Assembly: GCF_000972845.2 (NCBI RefSeq)
Contig: NC_040017.1
Location: 21,090,742 to 21,154,741 of the forward strand
Reading direction: 5' to 3'
Source: Larimichthys crocea
Taxonomy: Eukaryota; Chordata; Actinopteri; Sciaenidae
DNA: 64,000 nt
Shown: positions 1 through 10,185 of the stretch, in pieces
How positions within the stretch are numbered: position 1 is the first letter of the stretch
How the letters are laid out: each line of letters opens with the position of its first letter
Notes under the pieces: generated by a model
Seen by the model: only the letters and a program-made list of their open reading frames with translations
What the model was told of the DNA's origin: nothing
The model's database searches: none
Position numbers and translations under genes: made by a program

Positions 1-1476
1 TAGTGTCTTTGAGCTCATTGTTTTGGTTTTAGGCAACATTGCTTTTTTGGTTCATTCACACTCTTGTTCTCATCAGCCGCGGCGAGCATCTGTTTTTAGT
101 GAAGGTGCTTTAATAATCTCTCTGTGTGCTGCCTGCACAGCATCAGGTGGCAGACAGAATGTTAGCAACAAGCCTGTGAACATAGCAAAGTATTTAGCAG
201 CAAAAAGATCAGATATTTCAGATTTTGTTGAGACTGAAAGGACAAAAAGTAGAACGTATTTGTCACCTAGATAAGTGTAAATACTCGGCACATTTTGTGA
301 CAAGCTGGATTTCATCACTTCTATACAATTCTGATTAATTTTCGGACTGTGTCGTAATTCAGCCCACTTTCATTTATCATTCATTCAGTTTGAGCAGAGC
401 AGGAGCTTAAAAACTAATTCACACTGTAACCACAGCAACGCTCATTTGGTACACAAACTAAAATATGATTCTTTTAATCCCGTACTAATAGTTTACTCAT
501 CCTTTTGGTAAACAGACTGGAACTGCCCATGTGAGTTTTGTCGTCATTGTTTGGTTTATTATATAATATATGATCATTCAATACTCATGCATTCTTGCAA
601 GGTTTAATTTAAAGACTTACAACAAAACAACAATCTAAATCTGACCAAATGCCAGGAGAGAGAGAGAGACAGAGAGTGAGACCTGGCTGGCAACCCATAA
701 TCAAATAAGAAAAATGAAAACTGTCACAATTTGTCATATCAACTTTATTTGACTTATATTTTATATACATATATCTGATAGATGAGTATAATTTCATGTA
801 TTCCTGCTGTCAACAGTCACATATCTTTATGTTCAAAGGATAAAAACGCATCCGTCTCAACATTACAGCCGCTCTTGAAGAACAACAGACACTGCTTTGA
901 TGTCAAAAACCTTCACTCTCAGCCTTCATCTGGATTGCATGGTAATTTGCAGTCAACGGTAAAGATATTTAGCAATATCCAAGATGCCTACAGCTTTAAT
1001 TGACCATGTTGAAGAAATTCTGAATACTTTTCTAAGACTGAAGGCATGCAAGGATTCATTAACTGTAAAACAACAGATGTGATGGATGATTTCATGCCCC
1101 CATGGAAAGTGAAACAGAGTGCTCTTTGAAATACTGAATTACTGCAGGAGCTCCATTAAGAGAAAGGGGATGTCAAAAATCATGTAGAAAGCCACTTTAA
1201 AGAGGCCAGACATCCTATGTCTGCTTTTTTCTTTTATTGCTATTGAAAAGGTGTCTTTTGGTCCAGAAAGAGGTTGATGTGAAGAATTTTATAAGATAGA
1301 AAGTACACAGGAGTCTAAGATGTATCTATTTATCCAAGCTGTATTTATCAATACACTTGTTGACTCAGTTCTGAAGAAAATGTCCTCTCTGGCTCGTCTA
1401 TATACCCTCAGAATAACCCCACAATTACCGTTTGTCCTTAAATGATCATACTCAACCAATTGGCAAATAGCTTACT
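1..1476. other. Non-coding DNA, no gene seen
   Basis: AT-rich sequence with only short unrelated open frames on both strands. A short GA-rich tract lies near 655-680. I see no splice-bounded exon or recognisable repeat family here. Confidence 0.6.
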
Positions 1477-1740
1477 GTAGATCCGTGTTGGGCAAGTTAC
1501 TTCCCAAATGTAATATAGTTCATATTACAAGTTATGTTGCATTTGAAAGTTTCTGTCAAGTTACTGACTTAACAAATTAAAACATTTTTTAATCATTGAA
1601 TCACCTCTAACACCACCTGTAGTGTCTCATCTTAAATGTCTGTGGAAATCTGTTCATACCTAAACAATAGGACTATATCATTATTGATAAAGATCTACGT
1701 TACTTTTGTAACGCGTTACCCCCAACCCTGCCGTAGATCC
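1477..1740. mobile_element. hAT-like miniature inverted-repeat element with 8-bp target duplication
   Basis: The element body spans about 1485-1732. The left end reads GTGTTGGGCAAGTTAC. The right end, GTTACCCCCAACCCTG, is its imperfect inverse, and a GTAACGCGTTAC palindrome lies just inside it. The same octamer GTAGATCC flanks the element at 1477-1484 and 1733-1740. An 8-bp target-site duplication is the hallmark of hAT transposons. Non-autonomous elements with GTGTTGGG ends and internal TAACGCGTTAC motifs are widespread in fish, from general knowledge. There is no coding capacity. The right end has a few extra bases before the duplicated octamer, so the exact boundary may be off by 2-4 bases. 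Confidence 0.7.
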
Positions 1741-2288
1741 ATTGTTAGTCTACAAACAAGAAAATCTGTTTACACTTTTAGCGGTCTGACATTGTTATCG
1801 GACTCTGTAGAGGCTTTTATGTTATTTACCCATCTGTTGTGTCGAGGGAGCGAGACAGCTCCATCCTCTACCCTTGATTATCATAGTAATAATCAGAATG
1901 GCGCCTGCTTTCAAACAAACAACCGCTCTGTATCACAAGGAGAAGAAGAAGGCAGCATCTCACACAAAGATTTAACACTGTCCCTACCTTGATCTCCAGA
2001 CGTATGCTTGACCCTGTCTAACCCCCATGTGTGATATGCTCGAAATGAAAAATTCCCTCAGAGGTCGTTTAAATTTAATTAAAAAAAGAAGAGATGAGAC
2101 CTTTTTGGATCTTTCCTTTTTTAAAAAGTCTACACACAAGATGAATAAATGGGATATCTGATAATTAAACATATCCCGTAGCTGTTTTAATGTGGTACAA
2201 TGTCGGATCCTTAATTAGACTTGGTGATATAATTTTTAATTTTTTTAAATAGTCGAATCTAAGTGGCTATTTTAGATGTTCCTTAGAA

Positions 2289-2525
2289 TTAAAGGGGGCT
2301 TATTATATTATATTATGCTCATTGCCAGCTCCTTATTTTTATTCTCTGCGTGATTCACAGATAAAAGAATGATTAATTATGTTGTACTAGCTCTTTATGC
2401 AGCCTCTCAGTTCATGCTCTGTCTCAAACAAGCTGGTTTTGTTCCTGTCTTTGTAAGGGGCGCCCTCCTAAAAAGCCCACTTGCTTCTGACTGGCCAACT
2501 ACAACAATCCTGCCGATGAAGACCA
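2289..2525 (+). mobile_element. Degenerate TTAA-type miniature element (teleost dispersed repeat)
   Basis: The copy begins at a TTAA followed by AGGGGGCTTATTAT. Further in, ATGCTCATTGCCAG and the stretch from TCATGCTCTGTC to CCACTTGCTTCTGACTGGCCAA resemble a very common teleost repeat whose copies start TTAAAGGGGCCTATTATGC. That match is from memory. An AT-rich insertion near 2315-2390 interrupts the similarity. The right boundary is not visible, so the end is approximate. There is no coding content. Confidence 0.55.
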
Positions 2526-5500
2526 CCTGAGCGAAATGTTTCTGTGGGCCGGGCTCCATCGATTACTGTACAAAAACACAGCTTTATTGACTGATTCATT
2601 TAAGTGTATGCTATAGTGACCATGTTCTCAGTGCTTTACCTTGCTGTGAGACCAGGCTTCTCTTGGTGCTATATTGTCTCAACCGTAGAACTTATGTATC
2701 CCTACATGTAAGCCCAGTTGTGCTGTGCACAGTGAATTAACACTGCAAGGTAAAGCAGTGATGATATGCTCACTGGAGCGTACACTTGAGTGGATATAGA
2801 TTTTTTTTTAGTTGGACCTTTTTTATATGGGTAAAACATTTTTTTCTGCTGACCGCTTCCATAGCGTTGCTTTACTAAACTTCATCCCAGGACTTCTGCA
2901 TCTCAAATCTGTGAGCGCTACGGTACAAAACACACTAACTATGCATAAGTACTTCACACAACCCCCACAGATGGTGGGTCTAGGTGGGCCATGCTGAGGG
3001 TGGTGACTATATAATTGTGTCTTCACAACTTTACAGAAAGACACAGTTTCTGAACATGGGATGTGCGTTTTGTTGCTTTTACATTATTTATACAGCGCCT
3101 ACACGCGCTCTATAATCATAAAAGACATGAAAAAAATTCACTTTCTACCATATGTGACCCTCATTTGTATATGTTATCTTCTAACACTCGTGAAAGCTTT
3201 TGCAGCTAAAACATGCTGGCCTGCACACACAAAGCTTTTGTTCCTAAAAAGCAGCAGGAGTCTTTTCATAACTTCAGGCATAAAGACAAACTCAGAGGAT
3301 CTCTTGTGAGTGAGCTGTACCTCACACTTTCCCAGATGGCCCATGTCTATCTTTAAGATTTTCCATACAAGGAGACGCTGAAGAGCACTTAAAGCTGCTA
3401 AGTAGCACTTGTTTTATTTGGCGATAGAGCAAGCCAAGGATGAGATACAGTACATATGAAACATGAAAGCATGACTATACCCACTATGAGTAAAAGGTAG
3501 AAGTGGAATAACACACAGGTGCCATTAGGGCGACCCATGGTTCATATTTTGCCATCAGCGATCAAAGGAGATCCCTGTGGTTTGCCGCACACATTAATCA
3601 TTATAATATATAGTTTTATCATATTCCACTGGAGGAACACTTTTGATTAGGACAAATCTGCTTCTGATTCAAAGCAGAAGGTCATACATGTAATGCTGCG
3701 TGAACTCCACATAGGCTGACCTATGCTGAAACATTCAGCTTCCTACCAGTTAAAGAAGTCAATTAGAGATCCTCGTAGTGGAAATCACAGCTACGGAGTT
3801 TCCACATTTGATGGTAAGCGGCAGAGTTTAAAGCACATTAAGAGGAACTTTTTGCACTGTGAGAGAGAGAGAGAGCGCTAATGTACCGGGTGAATCAACG
3901 GTATAAACAAGACTGCTGTAATCCACTATAGAGCACAGTATACAATGTAATGATGCTGTTCCTGAAGACAGCATTTCATTGTCTCTGTCACTGCACTAAT
4001 TCTAATCCCAATTCAAAGTACATACACACATGAGACTGCTCGCTGACACAAATTGATGGAGCATCACATTATAGGTCTTTTGGGTTCGACCAGGGGGAAG
4101 AAATTGGGAATTTCACTGTCCTTAATGGAAATTGATCTGAGCTATTTGTTAAAACAGCGACAAGGGCAACTGTGTTGTTTCAAAAATGGCATTGTTTAGG
4201 GGTGGACACGTACAAAGACTGTCCACACCTGGACCTAAATTGAGCAACCTCAGTATGTGATATGTTCCAGGTCATTAAGCTTACCCTCTGGTATTAGTGG
4301 CTGGGTGATGTGTACTGGGTCAGTGCAGACCTCCCTCTTATGTTTTGCACTTTAGGGAATGGCACGTTTCCTTATTAGAGTGGATGGATCACACTGACCT
4401 AATCTGCCATTATGCTTTCAAAGACTAGGGTGCAGTAATTTCATCACTTTGGCGAGTGAAGACGGTTAAAATGGACAATCTCTCAATATCGCACTAATCA
4501 ATCACTTTTACAGTGCATTACTGTGAGAGCGAGCTTTGCCCCATGGAGTGCAGCCTGATATAAATAGCAGATTGGCTTCCTTCGTGGTTCTTTTTCAATT
4601 TCAATCAAGTATTTGCCGCATGCGTCCTATGCGCTCATCATCCACCTCATGAACACACATGCTCGTTCAGATCGGGCCTCAGAGCAGTGTCACATGATGA
4701 AACTTAAACTCTGCAGCACATTCTGCGGCACAATGACGTTTGTTTGTTTTTTTCTAAATCTAAAGATAGCTATTTTGTTGAGTATTTGTTGAGTTGCAAG
4801 TTTTGATAGAAATATTGCCCTTCAAAACAGGAAGCGTGCTTTGCAAGCGCATGAGCCGTCCCAAATGAGTTTGTGTCACATCTCACGGATCCATTTAAAA
4901 TGCCCTGGAGGTCCTCCACCCATTATGAACTGCCCTTTAATTACAACAGGCTGCTGCCTGCTGTACAATGAGTTGCACATCAGATAATTGTGACACCTGT
5001 CATGTTGCAGCAGGGAAACACAGATGATGGGAAACTTACAGCTACAGTGAGGATGTAATTATTATAAAACAACATATCAGGAAAAAGGTATATACCTGTG
5101 AAGATATTCCTATAACTTCCCTTCACATGGACATAAAGTGTGCCTGTGGTACTCTATACTGATCACTAAACTTGTTATTTATGTTACTTTTTATTTCTTA
5201 ATATTGCAAAGTTATTATAGTTTTATATTTGGAACCTGTTACGTGTGATATTTTCATTGTATCTTAAATTTCCAGAGTCCACACGATGTACATTTGTCCA
5301 AACAATTCTTTATGAAATCTAATTAAACCAAATTAGACCAAATTAATCAATCATAAAGGATTTAAAGTTATGGAGTGTGTAGAAGCAGAAGTGTGAGTGT
5401 GTAAGTGTTGATAGTGTGAAACAAAAGCAAAGGACAAAGTATCAAACTAAACTAAACCAAACCAACCCTGATTGGGGACAGAGGAGCCCAGAACGGGGCA

Positions 5501-5602
5501 GAGCCGGAGAGAGATCAGAGAAGAGAGTGAGCACCTGGCTGCAGTGGCATAAATACTCTAATCCAAAGTAACATAATAGAAAACACCTGCAAACAGAGAA
5601 AC
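2526..5602. other. Non-coding DNA, no gene seen
   Basis: About 3 kb without a supportable exon. It has a short GA tract near 3862-3875 and AT-rich segments. A stretch near 4920-5020, mixing homeodomain-like TAATTA-type words and CTGCTGCCTGCTG, has the texture of conserved non-coding DNA. Only a cross-species alignment could show that. Confidence 0.5.
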
Positions 5603-5692
5603 CACACCCAGGAGAGGAGGAGGAAGACATAGATCACACCCAGGAGAGGAGGAGGAAGAAATAGATCACACCCAGGAGAGGAGGAGGAAGGG
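5603..5692. repeat. 32-bp minisatellite, about 2.8 copies
   Basis: Copies start at 5603, 5635 and 5667, exactly 32 bp apart. Each begins CACACCCAGGAGAGGAGGAG, and they differ by one or two bases. The top strand is purine-rich. It opens short frames on the complementary strand that are artefacts of the repeat. Confidence 0.9.
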
Positions 5693-6188
5693 ACACACTC
5701 ATATGCCACATAGGGCATCACAATTAGTTCAGCTCACAGCAGTCTTATGCTTTTAAATCAACTTTAAAGGTGGATTCAGACTTTCCACTTTATGCCTCAG
5801 TTCTCTAATATTTCATAAACAATACAGTTCAAGCCTTTGCAATATGTATGATGCTCCTGCAGTCAAATCAGTTGGATTTAAGCCCACGCTTGGGGATGAA
5901 TATGCACAAAAAAAAGGCATGTTATCCTCTTCTTAGAGGCATCTTATACATTATGATGAAGGATGGACTGTCTCTGGCTTTATTCAACAAGGAGGATTAC
6001 ACATTATTGTTTTTCTGTTTTTTTAGGTGGGAGTATATGCATCTATGTGCCCACTGATCTGAGCCGAGAGGAGTGCATCTTGTCCCACAGCAAAGTAAAG
6101 CACCGAGGTGCTTGTCTGATACATCCGGGTGGCCAAAGTTATTTGTGCTTCAGCTTTATCATGACGGACGCTCAAGATTGAGCAGGAT
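5693..6188. other. Non-coding DNA upstream of the promoter-like region
   Basis: There is no repeat or exon I can support. A pyrimidine tract ending in TTTAG at about 6020-6026 looks like a splice acceptor, but the open frame after it has no recognisable content and no matching donor. Confidence 0.4.
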
Positions 6189-7717
6189 AAAAAAAAAAGA
6201 AAATCAAAGCGAATTCATCACAGGCTGAACACTAAGCAGTAAACACGTCGGGGACGCCTGGGGGTTGCAGCAATGACCCAACACCCCCATCCTCCCTCCC
6301 TCCTTTCCTCCCTCCCAACCTTTGCAGCATCTCATGCTGGACCATGAGCTCCCAGCCCATCCCGGAGTTATCACAAAACACCTCATAGCGCCTCCTCTCT
6401 GTACACCGAACATTTTCTTTCTTTCTCATCCCCCCTTCCCTCCCCAAAAGAAAAAGAAAAAAAAAAGAAAGAAAAGAAACTCTCAGTTTGTCGTGTATAT
6501 GCCTTAAATGCAGCCCAAATGACATCACATTGCTGCAGTGCTGCACTGTCCGTGAAAGGTGTCAGTCGGTTTTTTTTTTCTTTCTCTCTAGATAACCCAA
6601 GAATTTGTCCACTGGCTCTGACTCGCTCTGCTGTGCTCCAGACATCATGGCGTGACAACATGTATTCATTTATATCGGGGCTCTTATTGCGCAGGTGGAC
6701 GCCTGCATGAGGGGCAGCAGAGGCGCATTTTCAAAAGGCTGACTGTTCTCCAGGACCACAGCAAAGATCCTCCTCGGAGAAATCGACCGCATTGCTTTTT
6801 TTTTTTTTTGTAGAGAAAAGGAGTCAAGTCATGTATGAAAAAACTAATTGCTCGCATGGGTACGCATAGAGGAGACAGACACATCGGTTATCAGTGCATG
6901 GGTGGGATTCATTCATTGCGCTTTTTAAAAAGACAGGGGTGGAAGTTATTACAACAAATAGCTCAGGCGTGATTACTGCGCTGTGTGACTGGTGAGTTTT
7001 CGACCTTCGTGGGTTTTTTTTTTTTAAAGCCTGAATCTGACGCCAACCTTCAACCATCAGAGGCTTTTTCCCTTATTCCTCTTCTTCTTCTTTTTTTTTT
7101 TTTTTTTTATCCAAGAGCGCAACCCCCCGTTTCAAAAAAAAAAAAAAAAAAGAGCCCCGGGCTGCAGTTTTCCCCATCCTGACACCGTCTGTACTGCAAT
7201 TCATACCAAGCAAGAAGCGTTGGGGTTTATTGGGAATTTAATCCACCGTGTCCCTGCGTTACAAACCCAAAACGCGTGGGACTTGAATACGACCACGTAC
7301 TGACGTTTTAACCCCCTTTTGAACACGGCTCGGACGCAAAGCCTCGGACTCTCCCTGAGCTTTTTTTTGTGTGTTGTTGTTGTTGTCGTTGGATTTTTAA
7401 AAATTTTTATTTTTATTTTTTTACATGTTTCTGCCTTAAACGCCTCACATCGGATCGTACTGGGATTTAAGGTGGGGTTTTATCCCGACGCAGGTAACTG
7501 GGAGATACCTCGCTGTGTCTTGCTGATGACACTTCAGCGGCTGATTGTCGCACGTTGGATTTTCCAGCACGAACCTAATGAGAAGGGTTTTTTTTTTTTT
7601 TTTTTTTTTTTTTCACGCGTGCATTTGGAATAAATGAACTCCCGTAAAACCAGCTGAGATCCACCCGTGAATCTATCCAGCGAGTGTGTGCGTGTGTTTG
7701 TGTGTGGACGGTGTATC
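6189..7717 (+). promoter_or_regulatory. Candidate promoter and long 5' leader of an unidentified + strand gene
   Basis: This stretch differs from the rest of the window. CpG dinucleotides are visibly more frequent, for example in the blocks around 7190-7300 and 7430-7620. Long A or T homopolymers recur at 6796-6809, 7014-7025, 7091-7108, 7134-7151 and 7588-7613. A TGACGTTTT half-CRE and a CACGTA E-box-like word lie near 7292-7308. Poly(dA:dT) tracts are known to exclude nucleosomes and are common near eukaryotic promoters. No TATA box in a convincing position was found, so the start site cannot be placed. The stretch leads directly into the signal-peptide-like exon at 7718. The assignment is inferred from composition and context. 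Confidence 0.4.
7634..7657 (+). other. Upstream ORF in the presumed 5' leader
   Basis: A seven-codon frame (MNSRKTS, then TGA) starts with AAATGA context, 84 bases before the candidate main start at 7718 and in a different frame. If the leader is transcribed as inferred, this short frame could lower translation of the main ORF. It is meaningful only if the exon at 7718 is real. Confidence 0.3.
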
Positions 7718-7768
7718 ATGTGCAGGAGGATCAACCTTTCGGCATCTGCGTTATTAGTCCCACTTTTG
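7718..7768 (+). CDS. Candidate first coding exon: signal-peptide-like N-terminus, product unknown
   Basis: The ATG at 7718 has A at position -3, a good Kozak base. It opens 17 codons reading MCRRINLSASALLVPLL, a short basic start followed by a hydrophobic core, as expected for the beginning of a secretory signal peptide. The last codon, TTG, is followed immediately by GTAAGT, a perfect splice donor, so the exon would end in phase 0. The frame is open upstream without another ATG, so 7718 is the first methionine in it. The downstream intron starts with ordinary non-coding sequence and a CTAT microsatellite. I do not recognise the protein, and no next exon of matching phase was identified in the window. 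The sequence is consistent with a secreted or single-pass membrane protein whose other exons lie beyond the window. Chance occurrence of such a short stretch cannot be excluded. Confidence 0.35.
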
Positions 7769-7905
7769 GTAAGTCACTCAGTAGACTCAGTAGAAATGTG
7801 CAATGGACTTTACTCTGTGACATACGTGTGGATGGATCTGTGCCTCTCTGCCTGCTGTGGTGCATTGATTGTGTAAACAACTAAGTGTAGAATAACAGGC
7901 CTGCA

Positions 7906-7954
<49 letters not shown>
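7906..7954. repeat. (CTAT)n tetranucleotide microsatellite
   Basis: About twelve uninterrupted CTAT units lie 137 bases downstream of the GTAAGT donor at 7769. A perfect tract of this length is likely to be length-polymorphic. Confidence 0.95.
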
Positions 7955-7956
<2 letters not shown>

Positions 7957-8148
7957 GCATAATGTGCAAAATCTTTGCTCCACTTTCCAGGCTGCTATTC
8001 ACAGTAGTCTGCTGGATTACATGATTTCTGTATAGCAGAGATATGTGTTCAGGCTCAGAACTGAGATATTCAGTCCTCACGTGGTGTGGTGGAGCAGTTA
8101 CTGATGGTGTTTAGTGCTGTTATACAGTCTGTTAGACGGGTCCCTACC

Positions 8149-8207
8149 AAAAAAAAAAAAAAAAAAGATTAAAAAATCAGCCCTCCTCCTCCTCCTCCTC
8201 CTCCTCC
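8149..8207. repeat. Poly(A) tract followed by (CCT)n microsatellite
   Basis: Eighteen A residues (8149-8166) are followed, after a short AT-rich spacer, by about nine CCT units (8182-8207). The CCT tract gives a poly-glycine stretch in an opposite-strand frame that is a repeat artefact. Confidence 0.9.
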
Positions 8208-8473
8208 ATCATATGATCGCTGTGCCGTGGCTTTCCAAAAAAACTGTGCAATAAAGATGGTTAATCGGTGACACATGAGTTGAATTCCCAGAGACTTGAA
8301 GTGCATGTGGAAAGTGGCCCGGGCGTGTCTTGCATCAGCACGATGCAGAAACCCAAGACTTTTCATAAATTAGCAGCCTCCCATCAGGCCAAGATGGCAG
8401 TGATTCCCGAGAGACTGAGCAGTGCTTGAGGAGTCAGAGCTTCAGTGTTAACTTGTTAGTGTCCCCTTTTTTT

Positions 8474-8495
8474 TGTGTGTGTGTGTGTGTGTGTG
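8474..8495. repeat. (GT)n dinucleotide microsatellite
   Basis: Eleven GT units follow a T8 tract. Further GT-rich interruptions continue to about 8590. Confidence 0.9.
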
Positions 8496-8525
8496 GAGTT
8501 TAAGAGCATGTGTGTGTGTGGCAAC

Positions 8526-8544
8526 ATGATTATTTCGTTTGAAG
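8526..8544 (+). CDS. Alternative first-exon candidate (short N-terminus with GTGAGT donor)
   Basis: An ATG with A at -3 opens six codons (MIISFE) plus one base, G, directly followed by the donor GTGAGT at 8545. The exon would end in phase 1. That phase matches the 52-bp exon candidate at 60171, which is open only in the frame needing one preceding base. Joining the two gives GAC (Asp) across the junction with no stop. The stretch lies beside GT-rich microsatellite sequence, so an ATG and a GT donor could both arise by chance. Weak as a gene call, but worth testing with transcripts. Confidence 0.2.
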
Positions 8545-8730
8545 GTGAGTAGAGGCCTCAGCAGTGTGTGTGCACCGTGTGTGTGTGTGAGTTACTGCAC
8601 ATCACCATTGTTCCTGACAATCAGCTAAGCAGGTTTAGAGATGATGAAGGGATACAGAAACACTGATGCAGCATGATAATGATCTCATGGGCGCTGTGTG
8701 TGAATACTGGCAATTGCATTTACAGCTGGA

Positions 8731-8752
8731 TTTTTTTTTTTTTTTTTTTTTT
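8731..8752. repeat. Poly(T) tract, 22 bases
   Basis: This is a single-base T run. It is the last of the long A/T tracts clustered from 6.2 to 8.8 kb. Confidence 0.95.
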
Positions 8753-9810
8753 AGCCCCTCTCATCATTTTCCGGTTACTTAATAAGCTCAGCCTCCTCTG
8801 AATGAGCTCAGCATTTGTAGGAAGTTTGTTACACTCCAGCTATTCTAATTCTGGCATGCAGGGCCGGAGAGGTCAGTGTCTGGTCTTTGGAAATATCTGT
8901 TCATCACGCAGAGGACATTGGCAACAACAGATGGGGAGAAGTTAGAAGAGTCCAGGATGCATGCATGGAGGTATCAAGGTTGTAAATCTATTAGATTGAG
9001 GTGGGGGTTAGATGTCAATATGCTTACAGTGAAGTCAAGTGAACATCCCTCATATAGCTCTGCTTTATCCGCATAATACCTTCCAAGACATCCCCTGGGG
9101 AGATGTAGGTATTGGCCAGCCTTGTTGCTACATCAGGGCGTGCAGTGAGTGTTACTGCAGCTTCCAGTGCTATTGAAAAGCAGTGACTACCAGCTGCATC
9201 TACTGTATACACCCCTCCTTTATTCTTTGTGAGCCTTAGGACTGTATGTTCCTACGTGGCCGAGCACGGCCTCTTTACAGCTGTCTACTGGAATTACACA
9301 GTAAACTGAAGAAATGAGAGCTGTCACAAGGTTTTGGCATTGTTCCATATTCTGATGGATGCCTGTTATGTCTGAGACTAATAATAAAAAAGCATACTGT
9401 ATACATCATTAGGCTTTTATGCTAATAATAAAAAAATAAAAAAAGCACCAGCAGCTAATTCAGGGGCTTGGCTCACTATTATTGTTAAGTGTCTCAGTAA
9501 AGCCTGAACTCTGTGTTCGTGGCCTACTGTGTGAAAAGAGCAAAATGAAAGTATGTTTGGTTAAAAGCTGTGAATCATACAGGTTTTACCATAAGGAACT
9601 TTAAAAGACTTCTTTAAAAAACACAGAGGTTAATGAGTTTTTTTTTTCTTAAGAGGGTTGATACCCTTGAGCCTTATTGGATTTGTTATTTGAATTAGCA
9701 GTGCGTGCAGCAGTGCTCTTATGTTTTTAGATGTCTTTTTATTTTTTTATTTTTTTACTAGCTGTGTGTGTTGCAAGCGGTGATTATCAGGTCTTTGGCT
9801 TGTCAATGTG
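8753..9810. other. Non-coding DNA, no gene seen
   Basis: Mixed-composition sequence with short A and T tracts near 9427-9441 and 9640-9650. There is no exon with matched splice sites and no repeat family that I recognise. Confidence 0.5.
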
Positions 9811-10185
9811 TTGCAGGATGTTACAGCAGAAGCTCAGAGCACTTGCTGTCATGTGTTTGCCTAATGAAATCAGGCAGGATGGTCATTATCATTATCATGC
9901 ATTATCGCCAACACCTCCACGTGTAGCTGTTCTACTGCAGGCAGGAAACGACTGCAGCACAAAATCACGTCTCAGCAGGTAATGCATGAAAAGAAAGTGA
10001 CAACGGCATGTGTGCGGTGGTGTCTGCTTTCTAGGTTGCTGTATACGGACCGTGGGGGTGAGATTAATGGGGGTCTCTCTTCCTTGCCATTCTGTTGCAT
10101 TGTGTTACAGCAGCTGCTCGTGTTGCTGGTGTCATGTGTTAGCATTATGAAATCAGGGGACCAGTACAGGGTTATCAGCCACTGC
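9811..10185 (+). repeat. Diverged direct duplication of about 80 bp
   Basis: The segments at about 9811-9890 and 10095-10180 align in the same orientation. Shared words include GTTACAGCAG, GTCATGTGTT and ATGAAATCAGG in the same order, about 284 bases apart, with many substitutions between them. Neither copy has a convincing coding frame. They could be a local duplication of a regulatory sequence or two fragments of one dispersed repeat. Confidence 0.5.

Noticed and set aside
5442..5721. Cysteine- and serine-rich frames on the minus strand
   Set aside because: Translations of the 32-bp minisatellite and its flanks.
6446..6507. Lysine-rich frame in the promoter region
   Set aside because: It is produced by an A/G-rich low-complexity tract, not by coding sequence.
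6990..6995. GTGAGT donor-like site in the presumed leader
   Set aside because: Consensus-like, but no evidence separates a leader intron from chance. No acceptor could be paired with it.
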